64,000 nt of DNA. It comes from Saccharopolyspora kobensis (GTDB lineage: Bacteria; Actinomycetota; Actinomycetes; Mycobacteriales; Pseudonocardiaceae). Shown here piece after piece: positions 52,618-60,483 of the stretch (positions within the stretch are counted from its first letter, which is position 1; every line of letters starts with the position of its first letter). Both the position numbers and the translations under genes were made by a program. Location of the stretch: contig NZ_FNVB01000002.1 of the NCBI RefSeq assembly GCF_900108315.1, forward strand, positions 62,001-126,000. Reading direction: 5' to 3'. Under the pieces are notes generated by a model, which did no database searches, had not been told where the DNA came from, and saw only the letters and a program-made list of their open reading frames with translations.

Positions 52618-53895
52618 ATGGTGCCGCCCGAGTTGATCTCGATCCTGGTGCTGGTCGCCGCGTTCGTCATCACCACGACGCTGTCGGTCAGCATGGGCCT
52701 GCTGGCCTTCGCCGCGGCGTTCCTGGTCGGCACCCTGGTCGGCGGGATGTCCGAGGACGACATCTTCGCCGGGTTCCCCGGTGACCTGTTCGTCGTCCTG
52801 GTCGGCGTCACGTTCCTGTTCGCCATCGCGCGGGCCAACGGCACCACGGACTGGCTGGTGCGGCAGGCCGTGCGGCTGGTCGGCGGGCGGATCGCGCTGA
52901 TCCCGTGGGTGATGTTCGGCATCGGCGCGGTGCTGACCGCCATCGGGGCCGTCAGCCCGGCGGCGGCCGCCATCGTCGCGCCGATCGCGCTGAACCTCGC
53001 GGCGCAGTACCGGATCAACCCGCTGCTCATGGGCGCGATGGTGGTGCACGGCACGCAGGCGGGCAGCTTCTCCCCGATCAGCATCTACGGCAGCATCGTC
53101 AACGGCGTGGTGGAGCGCAGCGGGCTGCCGGGTGATCCGGTCGTGCTGTTCCTGGGCAGCCTCGTGGTCAACGCGGCGATCGCCGCCGTCGTGTTCGTGG
53201 TCTTCGGCGGATTGCGGCTGCGCGCCGCGGACGAGCAGCTGGTCACCGTCGGCGCGGGAACCGGCGACGCCGGTGCGGAACCCGCCGAGGAGCTCCGCCT
53301 CGACCGCGACCGGGTGCTCACGCTGACCGGCCTGGTCGTCCTGGTGGTCACCACGCTCGGGTTCGGCCTGGACGTGGGGCTCGTGGCGATGACCATCTCC
53401 GTCGTCCTGAGCGTGCTCTCCCCCGAGATGTGCAAGCAGGCGCCCAGCGAGGTCGCGTGGCCGACCGTGCTGCTGATCTGCGGCGTGCTCACCTACGTCG
53501 GCGTGCTGCGGGAGATGGGCACGATCGACTACGTGGGCAACTCCGTGGCGGGCATCGGCGTCCCGCTGCTCGCCGCGCTCCTGCTCTGCTACATCGGCGC
53601 GATCGTCTCGGCCTTCGCCTCGTCGGTGGGCCTCATGGGCGCGCTCATCCCGCTGGCCGTTCCGTTCCTGCAGACCGGCAGCATCGGCGCGATCGGCATG
53701 ATCACCGCGCTGGCGATCGCCGCCACCGTGGTCGACGTCAGCCCGTTCTCCACCAACGGCGCGATCGTGCTCGCCAACGCCAAGGGAGTCGACCGCGACG
53801 CGTTCTTCCGGCAGCTCATGCTCTACGGCGCGGTCATCGTCGCCGTCGTCCCGGCCGCGCTGTGGCTGGTGCTCGTGCTGCCCGGGCTGGGGTGA
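52618..53895 (+). CDS. MatC-like dicarboxylate carrier (SLC13/ArsB-related)
   Basis: About 425 residues with 11-12 membrane segments. The N-terminus (PPELISILVLVAAFVITTTL, SMGLLAFAAAFLVGTLVGG) matches the MatC_N domain of malonate/dicarboxylate carriers. A repeated region with VVHGTQAGSFSPISIYGSIV and D-V-S-P-F-S-T-N-G-A is typical of substrate-binding hairpins. The ATG at 52618 lies two bases after AGGAGG; a GTG at 52621 has better spacing and may be the real start. It probably imports malonate or another dicarboxylate. The 52383-52617 gap upstream shows no gene. Confidence 0.82.
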   Translation: MVPPELISILVLVAAFVITTTLSVSMGLLAFAAAFLVGTLVGGMSEDDIFAGFPGDLFVVLVGVTFLFAIARANGTTDWLVRQAVRLVGGRIALIPWVMFGIGAVLTAIGAVSPAAAAIVAPIALNLAAQYRINPLLMGAMVVHGTQAGSFSPISIYGSIVNGVVERSGLPGDPVVLFLGSLVVNAAIAAVVFVVFGGLRLRAADEQLVTVGAGTGDAGAEPAEELRLDRDRVLTLTGLVVLVVTTLGFGLDVGLVAMTISVVLSVLSPEMCKQAPSEVAWPTVLLICGVLTYVGVLREMGTIDYVGNSVAGIGVPLLAALLLCYIGAIVSAFASSVGLMGALIPLAVPFLQTGSIGAIGMITALAIAATVVDVSPFSTNGAIVLANAKGVDRDAFFRQLMLYGAVIVAVVPAALWLVLVLPGLG

Positions 53896-53917
53896 CGATC
53901 AGTGGCGTAGCATGGGA

Positions 53918-54094
53918 TCACCGCTGCCGCAGACCGGTGACCACGCCGATCAGCGCCACCGCGCCGGTCACGACCAGGACCGTCGCGTAAGCCGGGTGCA
54001 TCGCGGCGACCGGCTCCCACGCGCCGACGCCGATCGCGGCCACCACGGCCAGGACGATCGCCGACAACCCGGCCCGGAACCAACGACGCGTCAC
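53918..54094 (-). CDS. Small two-helix membrane protein
   Basis: 58 residues starting at GTG 54094. It is almost all two hydrophobic helices (GLSAIVLAVVAAIGVGAW and Y-A-T-V-L-V-V-T-G-A-V-A-L-I-G-V-V) with a basic start. Third-position bias and the sharp hydrophobic pattern support coding, but no family is recognised and no ribosome-binding site is clear. Confidence 0.5.
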   Translation of the reverse strand: MTRRWFRAGLSAIVLAVVAAIGVGAWEPVAAMHPAYATVLVVTGAVALIGVVTGLRQR

Positions 54095-54139
54095 CACGCC
54101 GCAGACCCTACGCACCACCGGACGAAAACCTCCCGGACC

Positions 54140-54868
54140 ATGCCCTCCGCACCGCTCCGCCGCTGGATCACGCCTTCTCTGGCCGTGCTGACCGCAGCCA
54201 TCGCGTGCGCGGTCCTGATCTACGCCCGTCCGCTGGCCGCCACGCCCGCCGCGCAGCAGGAGATGCGCAGCGACGCGGCGGTCACCGTCGTGGACCGCGC
54301 CACCGAGATCGAGCTGATCCCCAGCGGACGGCACCGCGGCACCGGGCTGGTGTTCCACCCGGGAGCCCGCGTCGATTCCCGCGCCTACCTGCCGCTGCTG
54401 CGCCAGGTGGCCGAGGCCGGGTACCCGGTGGTCGTGCTCAAACCACCGCTGGGCATGGCGATCCTGCAATCCGGCCAGGGCGAGCAGGCCTTCGGCCGCG
54501 CACAGCGCTGGGTGGCAGGCGGGCATTCGCTCGGCGGCCCCGCCGCGGCCCGGCTGGCCAACAGCCACCCCGACCGGGTGCGGGGCCTGCTGCTGTGGGC
54601 GTCCTACCCCGACGTCGAGGTCCGCGACCTCGACGTCACCTCGATCTACGGCACCCGCGACGGGTTGTCCGATCCCGACGCGGTCCGGCAGGCGCCGCTG
54701 CCGGCGGACACCGAGTTCGTCGCCGTCCCCGGCGCCATCCACGCGCACTTCGGCGACTACGGCCCGCAATCCGGCGACGGGCAGCCCACCACCAGCCGGG
54801 CCGAGGCCCAGCGCCAGATCATCGCCGCGACGCTCGACGGCCTCGCCCGCGTCGAGGCCCGACCCTGA
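54140..54868 (+). CDS. Membrane-anchored or secreted alpha/beta hydrolase
   Basis: 242 residues. An N-terminal hydrophobic segment (about 10-30, SLAVLTAAIACAVLIYARPL) acts as anchor or signal. An alpha/beta hydrolase core follows with the nucleophile elbow G-G-H-S-L-G-G near 127 and a C-terminal His in A-I-H-A-H-F-G-D-Y. The pattern resembles the abhydrolase_5 group of actinobacterial lipase/esterase-like proteins. The true substrate is unknown. The ATG at 54140 gives the signal-like start. Confidence 0.8.
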   Translation: MPSAPLRRWITPSLAVLTAAIACAVLIYARPLAATPAAQQEMRSDAAVTVVDRATEIELIPSGRHRGTGLVFHPGARVDSRAYLPLLRQVAEAGYPVVVLKPPLGMAILQSGQGEQAFGRAQRWVAGGHSLGGPAAARLANSHPDRVRGLLLWASYPDVEVRDLDVTSIYGTRDGLSDPDAVRQAPLPADTEFVAVPGAIHAHFGDYGPQSGDGQPTTSRAEAQRQIIAATLDGLARVEARP

Positions 54869-54916
54869 CCTGCTGCTCGCCCGGCGGCAGGAGACTGCGA
54901 AAACGAGGAGGACATC

Positions 54917-55777
54917 ATGATCACGAGCGTGCTCGGCACGGGGATCATGGGCACCGCGATGGCCCGCAATCTCGCTCGCGCCGGTCACACCGTGCGCACC
55001 TGGAACCGCACGCGGGCGAAGGCCGAACCGCTGGCCGCCGACGGCGTGCACGTCGCGGGCACCCCGGCCGAGGCCGTCGAAGGCGCCGACGTCGTCGTCA
55101 CGATGCTGCACGACGGTGCGGCGGTGCTCGACGTCATGCGGGAAGCCGGGGCCGGTCCCGGCACCGCGTGGGTGCAGTCGACCACCGTCGGGATCGGGGC
55201 CATCGGCGAACTGGCCGCGCTGGCCCGCGAGCAGCAGCTCGTCTTCTTCGACGCTCCGGTCCTCGGCACCCGCCAGCCCGCGGAGGAGGGCACGCTCGTC
55301 GTGCTCGCCGCCGGGCCGAGCCAGAGCAGGCATGCGGTGACGCCGGTGTTCGAAGCCATCGGCTCCCGCACGGTGTGGACCGGCGAGGACGGTGCCGCGG
55401 CGAGCTCCACGAAGCTCAAGCTCGTGGCCAACAGCTGGGTGCTGGCCGTCACCAACGCCGCTGGTGAGGCGCTCGCGCTGGCCAAGGGCCTGGACGTGGA
55501 CCCGCAGGGCTTCTTCGACGTCATCAGCGGCGGCGCGCTGGACATGGGCTACCTGCACGCGAAGGGCCGGGCGATCCTCGAGGACCGGCTGAGCCCGCCG
55601 AGCTTCGCCGTGACCACCGCCGCGAAGGACGCCGAGCTGATCGTGCAGGCCGGCCGGGAGCACGGTGTGCGGCTCGACGTCGCCGAGGCCGCGGCGCAGC
55701 GCTTCCACCGCGCCGCCGAGCTGGGGCACGGCGGCGAGGACATGGCCGCCGCCTACTTCGCCAGCTTCGACCGCTGA
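54917..55777 (+). CDS. NAD(P)-binding beta-hydroxyacid dehydrogenase (3-hydroxyisobutyrate/tartronate-semialdehyde type)
   Basis: 286 residues. The Rossmann G-x-G-x-x-G is in VLGTGIMGTAMARNLARAGH, the substrate loop in D-A-P-V-L-G-T-R-Q-P-A-E-E-G and the catalytic Lys in S-T-K-L-K-L-V-A-N-S near 165. Members reduce semialdehydes or oxidise beta-hydroxy acids. The usual G-G-x-x-x-A of the substrate loop is changed to G-T-R-Q-P-A, so the substrate may differ. It begins 48 bases after the hydrolase; the ATG follows a GAGGAGG. Confidence 0.88.
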   Translation: MITSVLGTGIMGTAMARNLARAGHTVRTWNRTRAKAEPLAADGVHVAGTPAEAVEGADVVVTMLHDGAAVLDVMREAGAGPGTAWVQSTTVGIGAIGELAALAREQQLVFFDAPVLGTRQPAEEGTLVVLAAGPSQSRHAVTPVFEAIGSRTVWTGEDGAAASSTKLKLVANSWVLAVTNAAGEALALAKGLDVDPQGFFDVISGGALDMGYLHAKGRAILEDRLSPPSFAVTTAAKDAELIVQAGREHGVRLDVAEAAAQRFHRAAELGHGGEDMAAAYFASFDR

Positions 55778-55780
55778 CGG

Positions 55781-56509
55781 CTACGAGCGGCGGCGCGGCT
55801 TCCCGCGCTTGCCGCCCCGCGGGTTGCCCGCGCGCGGGCGGGCGGCCGGTTTCTTGGCCTCGGCCGGGCGCTTGCGCTTCTCCTGCGGAGGTGTCGGCGG
55901 GCGGCCGCGGGTGCTGTTGACCGTCCGGCCGCGCACGATCCCGATGAACTGCTCCATCAGGTCGGTGGTCTCCTCCTCCGGCCAGGACAGCGCGACGCGC
56001 GACTGCGGGGCGTCGGTGAGCGGGCGGTAGGTGAGGTCCTTGCGGTGGTGCAGGCGGGCCAGCGACTGCGGGACCACGAGCAGTCCCACCCCGGCCGCCA
56101 CCAGCTCGATGGCGTCCCCGGTGGTGGCCGGGCGCTCGATCGCCGGCCGGCCCGGCGGGCGCTCCCAGTCGAGGGTGTCGTCGAGCGGGTGCAGGACGAC
56201 GTCGTCGGCGAGGTCCTCGCCGGAGACCTCGTCGACCGCGGCCACCACGTGGTCCTTCGGGACCACCACCACGGTCGTCTCGGTGTAGAGCGGGATCGCG
56301 TGCAGTCCCTCGCGGTCGGCCGGGAACCGCAGCAGCACCATGTCGGCGTCACCGTTCCGCACCGCGGCGGTGGCGTCGGCCGCGGGCACCTGGAGCAGTT
56401 CCAGCGGCACGTCGGGCACCCGCTCCGCCCACTTGCGCGCCCACTTGCCGGGCGTCACACCCGCCACGTAGGCGAGCGTGAACGAGGGCTGCTCGGCCGA
56501 TCCAGTCAC
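55781..56509 (-). CDS. LysR substrate-binding-domain protein lacking the HTH
   Basis: About 242 residues. Only the LysR effector domain is present (F-T-L-A-Y-V-A-G-V-T-P-G-K-W, ATAAVRNGDADMVLLRFPAD and IELVAAGVGLLVVPQSLARL), without a DNA-binding HTH. The last 45 residues are a basic Pro/Arg/Lys tail that could touch nucleic acid. The GTG at 56509 has no Shine-Dalgarno, so it may be leaderless. Divergent from a DUF5997 gene; this pairing recurs in actinobacteria (from memory), suggesting a joint role. Function unknown. Confidence 0.78.
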   Translation of the reverse strand: MTGSAEQPSFTLAYVAGVTPGKWARKWAERVPDVPLELLQVPAADATAAVRNGDADMVLLRFPADREGLHAIPLYTETTVVVVPKDHVVAAVDEVSGEDLADDVVLHPLDDTLDWERPPGRPAIERPATTGDAIELVAAGVGLLVVPQSLARLHHRKDLTYRPLTDAPQSRVALSWPEEETTDLMEQFIGIVRGRTVNSTRGRPPTPPQEKRKRPAEAKKPAARPRAGNPRGGKRGKPRRRS

Positions 56510-56570
56510 GCGGCCCAGGTTACCGGGCGTCTGCGCAGGTGGTGCGCATGCGGTCGATACCCTGGAGGGC

Positions 56571-56990
56571 ATGAAGTCGCGCCCGACCTCCCAGACGATG
56601 AAGCCCGCGACCGCGGCGAAGAAGCTGAACGTGTACCTCGGAGCCACCCCCGCGGAGTTCCAGGAGGGTGTCGTCTCGCGCGACGAGCTCAACGCGCTGC
56701 AGACAGATCCGCCCGAGTGGCTCCGCGAGCTGCGCCGCAACGGCCCGCACCCCCGCCAGGTCGTGGCGGCGAGGCTGCGCATCTCCATCGGCGGCCTGAC
56801 CCGCGCGGGCATCACCGACCCGCTCACCACCGAGCAGATCAACGAGCTCAAGGAGCAGGACCCGGAGTGGCTCCAGCAGGAGCGCGCCACCCAGGCCGAG
56901 GTCAAGCGGGAAGCCGCTCGGATCAAGGACAAGGCCGAGCAGAAGGCGGAAGCAGCGCGCCTCCGCGAGCAGCGCGGGCAGCGCAAGTGA
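56571..56990 (+). CDS. DUF5997 family protein
   Basis: 139 residues starting MKSRPTSQTMKPATAAKKLN, with the conserved Y-L-G-A-T-P-A-E-F-Q, P-P-E-W-L-R-E-L-R-R-N-G-P-H-P and V-A-A-R-L characteristic of DUF5997, and a charged helical C-terminus. The ATG at 56571 follows GGAGG at a close spacing. Divergent from the LysR-domain protein. No known function; the small size and basic charge are compatible with nucleic-acid binding. Confidence 0.88.
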   Translation: MKSRPTSQTMKPATAAKKLNVYLGATPAEFQEGVVSRDELNALQTDPPEWLRELRRNGPHPRQVVAARLRISIGGLTRAGITDPLTTEQINELKEQDPEWLQQERATQAEVKREAARIKDKAEQKAEAARLREQRGQRK

Positions 56991-57037
56991 GTCGTGAGTG
57001 CGCAACAGCGTTCGAGCGCTGCTGCGCACTCACGACT
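56990..57037. terminator. Bidirectional 21-bp hairpin between convergent genes
   Basis: Arms 56990-57010 and 57017-57037 pair at 20 of 21 positions around a 6-base loop. It sits between the stop codons of DUF5997 and the tartrate/malate dehydrogenase and touches the last base of the first. Confidence 0.85.
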
Positions 57038-57040
57038 TCC

Positions 57041-58126
57041 TCAGAGGTGGTCGATGATCGAGGCGACGACCTCGTCGGTCGTGGCGGTACCGCCGACGTC
57101 CGGGGTCAGGACACCGGCGGCCGTGGTGGCTTCGATGGCCTTGTGCACGCGAGCGGCTTCGTCGACCAGTCCGAAGTGGTCGAGCATGAGCGCCGCGCTG
57201 CCGATCGCACCGATCGGGTTGGCCAGGCCCTGACCCGCGATGTCCGGCGCGGAGCCGTGGACGGGTTCGAACATCGACGGGAACCGGCGCTCCGGGTTCA
57301 GGTTCGCGCTGGCGGCCAGGCCGAGGCTGCCCGCTAGCGCCGAACCGAGGTCGGACAGGATGTCGGCGTTGAGGTTGGAGGCCACCACGACCGAGAGGTC
57401 CTCCGGCTTGAGCACGAACTTCGCCGACATCGCGTCGACCAGCACGCTCTCGGTCTCGACGTCCGGGTAGTCGGCGGCGACGCGGGCGAACGTCTCGTCC
57501 CACAGGACCATGCCGTACTGCTGGGCGTTGCTCTTGGTGACCGACGAGACCTTCTTCCGGGTCCGGGTGCGGGCCAGGTCGAAGGCGAACCGGATGATCC
57601 GCTCGCAGCCGCGCTCGGTGAACAGCGCGGTCTGCAGCGCGACCTCGTTGCCCGGGCCGCGACCGGAGAGGTTGCGGCCACCGAGGCCCGCGTACTCGCC
57701 TTCGCTGTTCTCGCGGACCACCACCCAGTCCAGCGGGATGTGGTCGGCCTTGCGCAGCGGCGAGGTGATGCCGGGGTGGAAGTGCACCGGCCGGATGTTG
57801 GCCCACTGGTCGAAGTTCTGGCAGATCTTCAGCCGCAGCCCCCAGAGGCTGGTGTGGTCGGGCACCGACGGCCAGCCGACGGCACCGAAGTAGATGGCGT
57901 CGAACTCCCGCAGCCGCTCCAGCCCGTCCTCGTCCATCATGCGGCCGGTGCGCTCGTAATATCCGCAGCCCCACGGGAATTCGGTCCAGTCGAAGGCGAA
58001 CGCACCGCCCGATCCCGCGGCCAGCGCGTCGAGCACCGCGCGCCCGGCTGCGACGACCTCGGTCCCCACCCCGTCGGCCGGGACCGCCGCGATCTTGAAG
58101 GTGCTGGTCGTGGGCTGAGCTGACAT
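57041..58126 (-). CDS. Tartrate dehydrogenase/decarboxylase or D-malate dehydrogenase (isopropylmalate dehydrogenase family)
   Basis: 361 residues. Family motifs: P-A-D-G-V-G-T-E-V near the start, Y-F-G-A-V-G-W-P, then V-V-R-E-N-S-E-G-E-Y with substrate-binding residues, V-T-K-S-N near 190, and the metal-binding stretch D-A-M-S-A-K and N-L-N-A-D-I-L-S-D-L, with M-F-E-P-V-H-G-S-A-P-D near the end. The missing leucine-pathway partners and the nearby glycerate kinase and DctA carrier favour the TtuC tartrate group over LeuB. It would convert tartrate to glycerate (or D-malate to pyruvate) with NAD. Beside its own LysR gene, with a shared 15-bp box upstream. Confidence 0.88.
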   Translation of the reverse strand: MSAQPTTSTFKIAAVPADGVGTEVVAAGRAVLDALAAGSGGAFAFDWTEFPWGCGYYERTGRMMDEDGLERLREFDAIYFGAVGWPSVPDHTSLWGLRLKICQNFDQWANIRPVHFHPGITSPLRKADHIPLDWVVVRENSEGEYAGLGGRNLSGRGPGNEVALQTALFTERGCERIIRFAFDLARTRTRKKVSSVTKSNAQQYGMVLWDETFARVAADYPDVETESVLVDAMSAKFVLKPEDLSVVVASNLNADILSDLGSALAGSLGLAASANLNPERRFPSMFEPVHGSAPDIAGQGLANPIGAIGSAALMLDHFGLVDEAARVHKAIEATTAAGVLTPDVGGTATTDEVVASIIDHL

Positions 58127-58213
58127 CGAACGACTCCCCTGGTCTCGGTGCTGGTGCCCCGAGTGAAGCCCGGCGGGGCTCGGGGCGTCCAACACGCATT
58201 CGCGATGCCATTC

Positions 58214-58228
58214 ATAGGTTCTGCTTAT
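58214..58228. promoter_or_regulatory. LysR-type box, copy 1 (ahead of the tartrate dehydrogenase)
   Basis: ATAGGTTCTGCTTAT, an ATA-N9-TAT element about 90 bases upstream of the dehydrogenase start and overlapping the LysR stop codon. Copy 2 at 59201-59215 matches at 13 of 15 bases. Confidence 0.6.
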
Positions 58229-59142
58229 CCCGGCTGGTCACGTTCCGCCGCCAGGTGGTCCGCGGGCCGGTAGGAGCGGGCCACGGCGAGGAAGGCGCGC
58301 GCCGCGGGGGTCAGCGGGGCCGACCGGCTGAGCAGGGCGACGTGCAGTTGCGCCGGAGGGTCGATGCGGGCGACTCGGGCGCCCGCGCGACGGGCCAGCG
58401 GAGCCCACGCGGAGGGCAGCACCGCCAGGCCGACGCCGTGCATCACCAGCGGGAGGATGGACGTGCGGTGCGCCACCTCGGCGACGATCTGCAGGTCCGC
58501 ACCGGCGGCCAGCACCTCGTCGACGATCTGCCGCATGAGGCTGCCGGGCGGCGAGACGATCAGGCGCGCACCGGTCAGCGCCGAGCGCAGGACGGGGTCG
58601 CCGCTCGGGAAGTCCGCGTCCGGTGCCCCGACCAGGACGAAGTCCTGGGCTTCCAGGGGCAGCACGTCCAAGCCCGGGGCCTGCAGCGGGCCGGGCGTTC
58701 CGACCAGCCCGAGCTCGCTCGCGCCCTGCTCGACCTTCCGCACCACTTCCTCGGGCGTGAAGGCGGCATCGGCGCCGACCGTGACGCCCGGGTGCTGCTG
58801 GGCGAACAGGCGGGTCAGCGTGCCGAGGGGCTCGATGCCCGGCGAGGGCATCGTCACCAGTTCGACCTGGCCGCGGCGAGCTCCCTTGACCCAGTCCATC
58901 GTCGACCGGGCCGTGCGCAGGTCGCGGATGACCTGCCGGGCCGGGCCGATCAGCTCGGTGCCCGCGTTACTGAGCACGGCGCCCCTGCCGATCCGGTGGA
59001 ACAGCTGCACCCCGAGCTCGCGCTCCAGGCCGGCGATGGCCTGGGACAGCGAGGGCTGGGCGACGTGCAGCGCTTGCGCCGCCTTGCCGAAACCGCCGTG
59101 ATCGACGATCGCCAGGAAGTACTCGAGTTGGCGCACATCCAC
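58225..59142 (-). CDS. LysR-family regulator of the tartrate/glycerate genes
   Basis: About 305 residues. The HTH begins V-D-V-R-Q-L-E-Y-F-L-A-I-V-D-H-G-G-F and includes VAQPSLSQAIAGLERELGVQ. The effector domain spans about 90-295 (ELVTMPSPGIEPLGTLTRLF, H-G-V-G-L-A-V-L-P). The GTG at 59142 is nine bases from GGAGGAG; an upstream in-frame ATG at 59178 adds 12 untypical residues. It lies between the tartrate dehydrogenase and glycerate kinase genes, and two near-identical boxes sit at both promoters. Confidence 0.9.
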   Translation of the reverse strand: MDVRQLEYFLAIVDHGGFGKAAQALHVAQPSLSQAIAGLERELGVQLFHRIGRGAVLSNAGTELIGPARQVIRDLRTARSTMDWVKGARRGQVELVTMPSPGIEPLGTLTRLFAQQHPGVTVGADAAFTPEEVVRKVEQGASELGLVGTPGPLQAPGLDVLPLEAQDFVLVGAPDADFPSGDPVLRSALTGARLIVSPPGSLMRQIVDEVLAAGADLQIVAEVAHRTSILPLVMHGVGLAVLPSAWAPLARRAGARVARIDPPAQLHVALLSRSAPLTPAARAFLAVARSYRPADHLAAERDQPG

Positions 59143-59200
59143 GGGCGCACTCTCCTCCACCTCGGACGGAACCCGCATCTGAGCAGGTCGGAGCCCATTG

Positions 59201-59215
59201 ATCAGCGGAACCTAT
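59201..59215. promoter_or_regulatory. LysR-type box, copy 2 (ahead of glycerate kinase)
   Basis: On the minus strand this reads ATAGGTTCCGCTGAT, 13 of 15 bases identical to copy 1. It lies between the LysR and glycerate kinase starts. Confidence 0.6.
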
Positions 59216-59299
59216 CAGTCTCGTAGCAACTTTCTCTTGGACGGCGCGATGCGTCCGCGGTCACTGTGGTGCCCACGTTCGCTCCGGCGAGGAGGATGC

Positions 59300-60433
59300 A
59301 TGCACAGGGTGGTCGTGGCTCTCGACTCGTTCAAGGGCTCCATCGACGCGACACGCGCGACCGCCGCGCTCTCCCGCGGGCTGCGGCGCCACCACTCCCG
59401 CCCCGCGGTTCGCGAACAACCCGTGGCCGATGGCGGTGAAGGCACCCTGGATGCGTTCGAGGCAGCGGGGTTCACCCGCTGCCCGGTCGAGGCCGCGGAT
59501 CCGCTCGGGCGTCCGGTCGAGTCCGGCTACGTCCACCGCGACGGCGTCGCGATCGTGGAGCTCGCCGACGCTTCCGGCCTGAGCCGGGTCCCGGAGCCCG
59601 CACCCGTCACCGCGCTGGCAGCGTCTTCGCACGGCACCGGACGCGTGATCGCCGCCGCCCTCGACGCGGGCCACCGCACCGTCGTCGTAGGACTCGGCGG
59701 CAGCGCGACCACCGATGGCGGAACGGGCCTCGTGGCGGCGCTCGGCGGCCGGCTGCTCGACCGGGCGAACCGGGCCGCGCCGCTCACCGAAGTCCGCGCA
59801 GTCGACCTCAGCGGTCTGCACCCGCGTCTCACCGGGCCGGACGCCGCCCGGCTGGTCGCGGCCTGCGACGTCGACAATCCCCTGCTCGGGTCGAACGGCG
59901 CCGCCGCGGTTTACGGGCCGCAGAAGGGTGCCGACGCGAGCGCGATCGCCGAACTCGAATCCGCTCTCGGCCGCTGGGCCGGGCTGCTGGAAAGCGCCAC
60001 CGGCACGGCGGTTTCGGACCACCCCGGCGCCGGTGCGGCGGGCGGAGCCGGATTCGCGCTGCTGGCCCTCGGCGGGCAGCTGCGCTCCGGGATCGAGCTC
60101 GTCCTCGAACTGACCGGGTTCGCCGGGCAACTCGCGGGCGCGGACCTGGTGATCACCGGAGAAGGATCGCTGGACCGCCAGACCCTGCGCGGCAAGGCAC
60201 CCGCCGGAGTCGCCGCGGCCGCCCGCGCAGCCGGAGCACCCGTCGTCGCGGTCGCCGGGCGCAACCAGCTCGCCCCTGCGGAGCTCGCCGCGGCGGGCTT
60301 CACCGCGGCCTTCGCGCTCACCGAGGTCGAAGCCGACGTCGGCCGCTGCCTGCGCGAACCCGAACCGCTGCTGGAACGGATCGGCGAGCGGATCGCCGCC
60401 GAATTCCTCGTCACCGCACCGATCTCCGGGTGA
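59300..60433 (+). CDS. glxK: Glycerate kinase (GarK/GlxK family)
   Basis: 377 residues. M-H-R-V-V-V-A-L-D-S-F-K-G-S at the start, ADGGEGTLDAFEAAG, VVVGLGGSATTDGGTGLVAA (substrate and nucleotide loops), C-D-V-D-N-P-L-L-G-S-N-G-A-A and D-L-V-I-T-G-E-G-S-L-D are the class motifs. It phosphorylates D-glycerate to 2-phosphoglycerate for glycolysis. The ATG follows GGAGG by five bases. The DctA-type carrier gene follows 50 bases later, likely on the same transcript. Confidence 0.93.
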   Translation: MHRVVVALDSFKGSIDATRATAALSRGLRRHHSRPAVREQPVADGGEGTLDAFEAAGFTRCPVEAADPLGRPVESGYVHRDGVAIVELADASGLSRVPEPAPVTALAASSHGTGRVIAAALDAGHRTVVVGLGGSATTDGGTGLVAALGGRLLDRANRAAPLTEVRAVDLSGLHPRLTGPDAARLVAACDVDNPLLGSNGAAAVYGPQKGADASAIAELESALGRWAGLLESATGTAVSDHPGAGAAGGAGFALLALGGQLRSGIELVLELTGFAGQLAGADLVITGEGSLDRQTLRGKAPAGVAAAARAAGAPVVAVAGRNQLAPAELAAAGFTAAFALTEVEADVGRCLREPEPLLERIGERIAAEFLVTAPISG

Positions 60434-60483
60434 CACCACCCGCCGCTGAGAACGCCCGCTCGAACCACGTGCAGGAGAATGCA

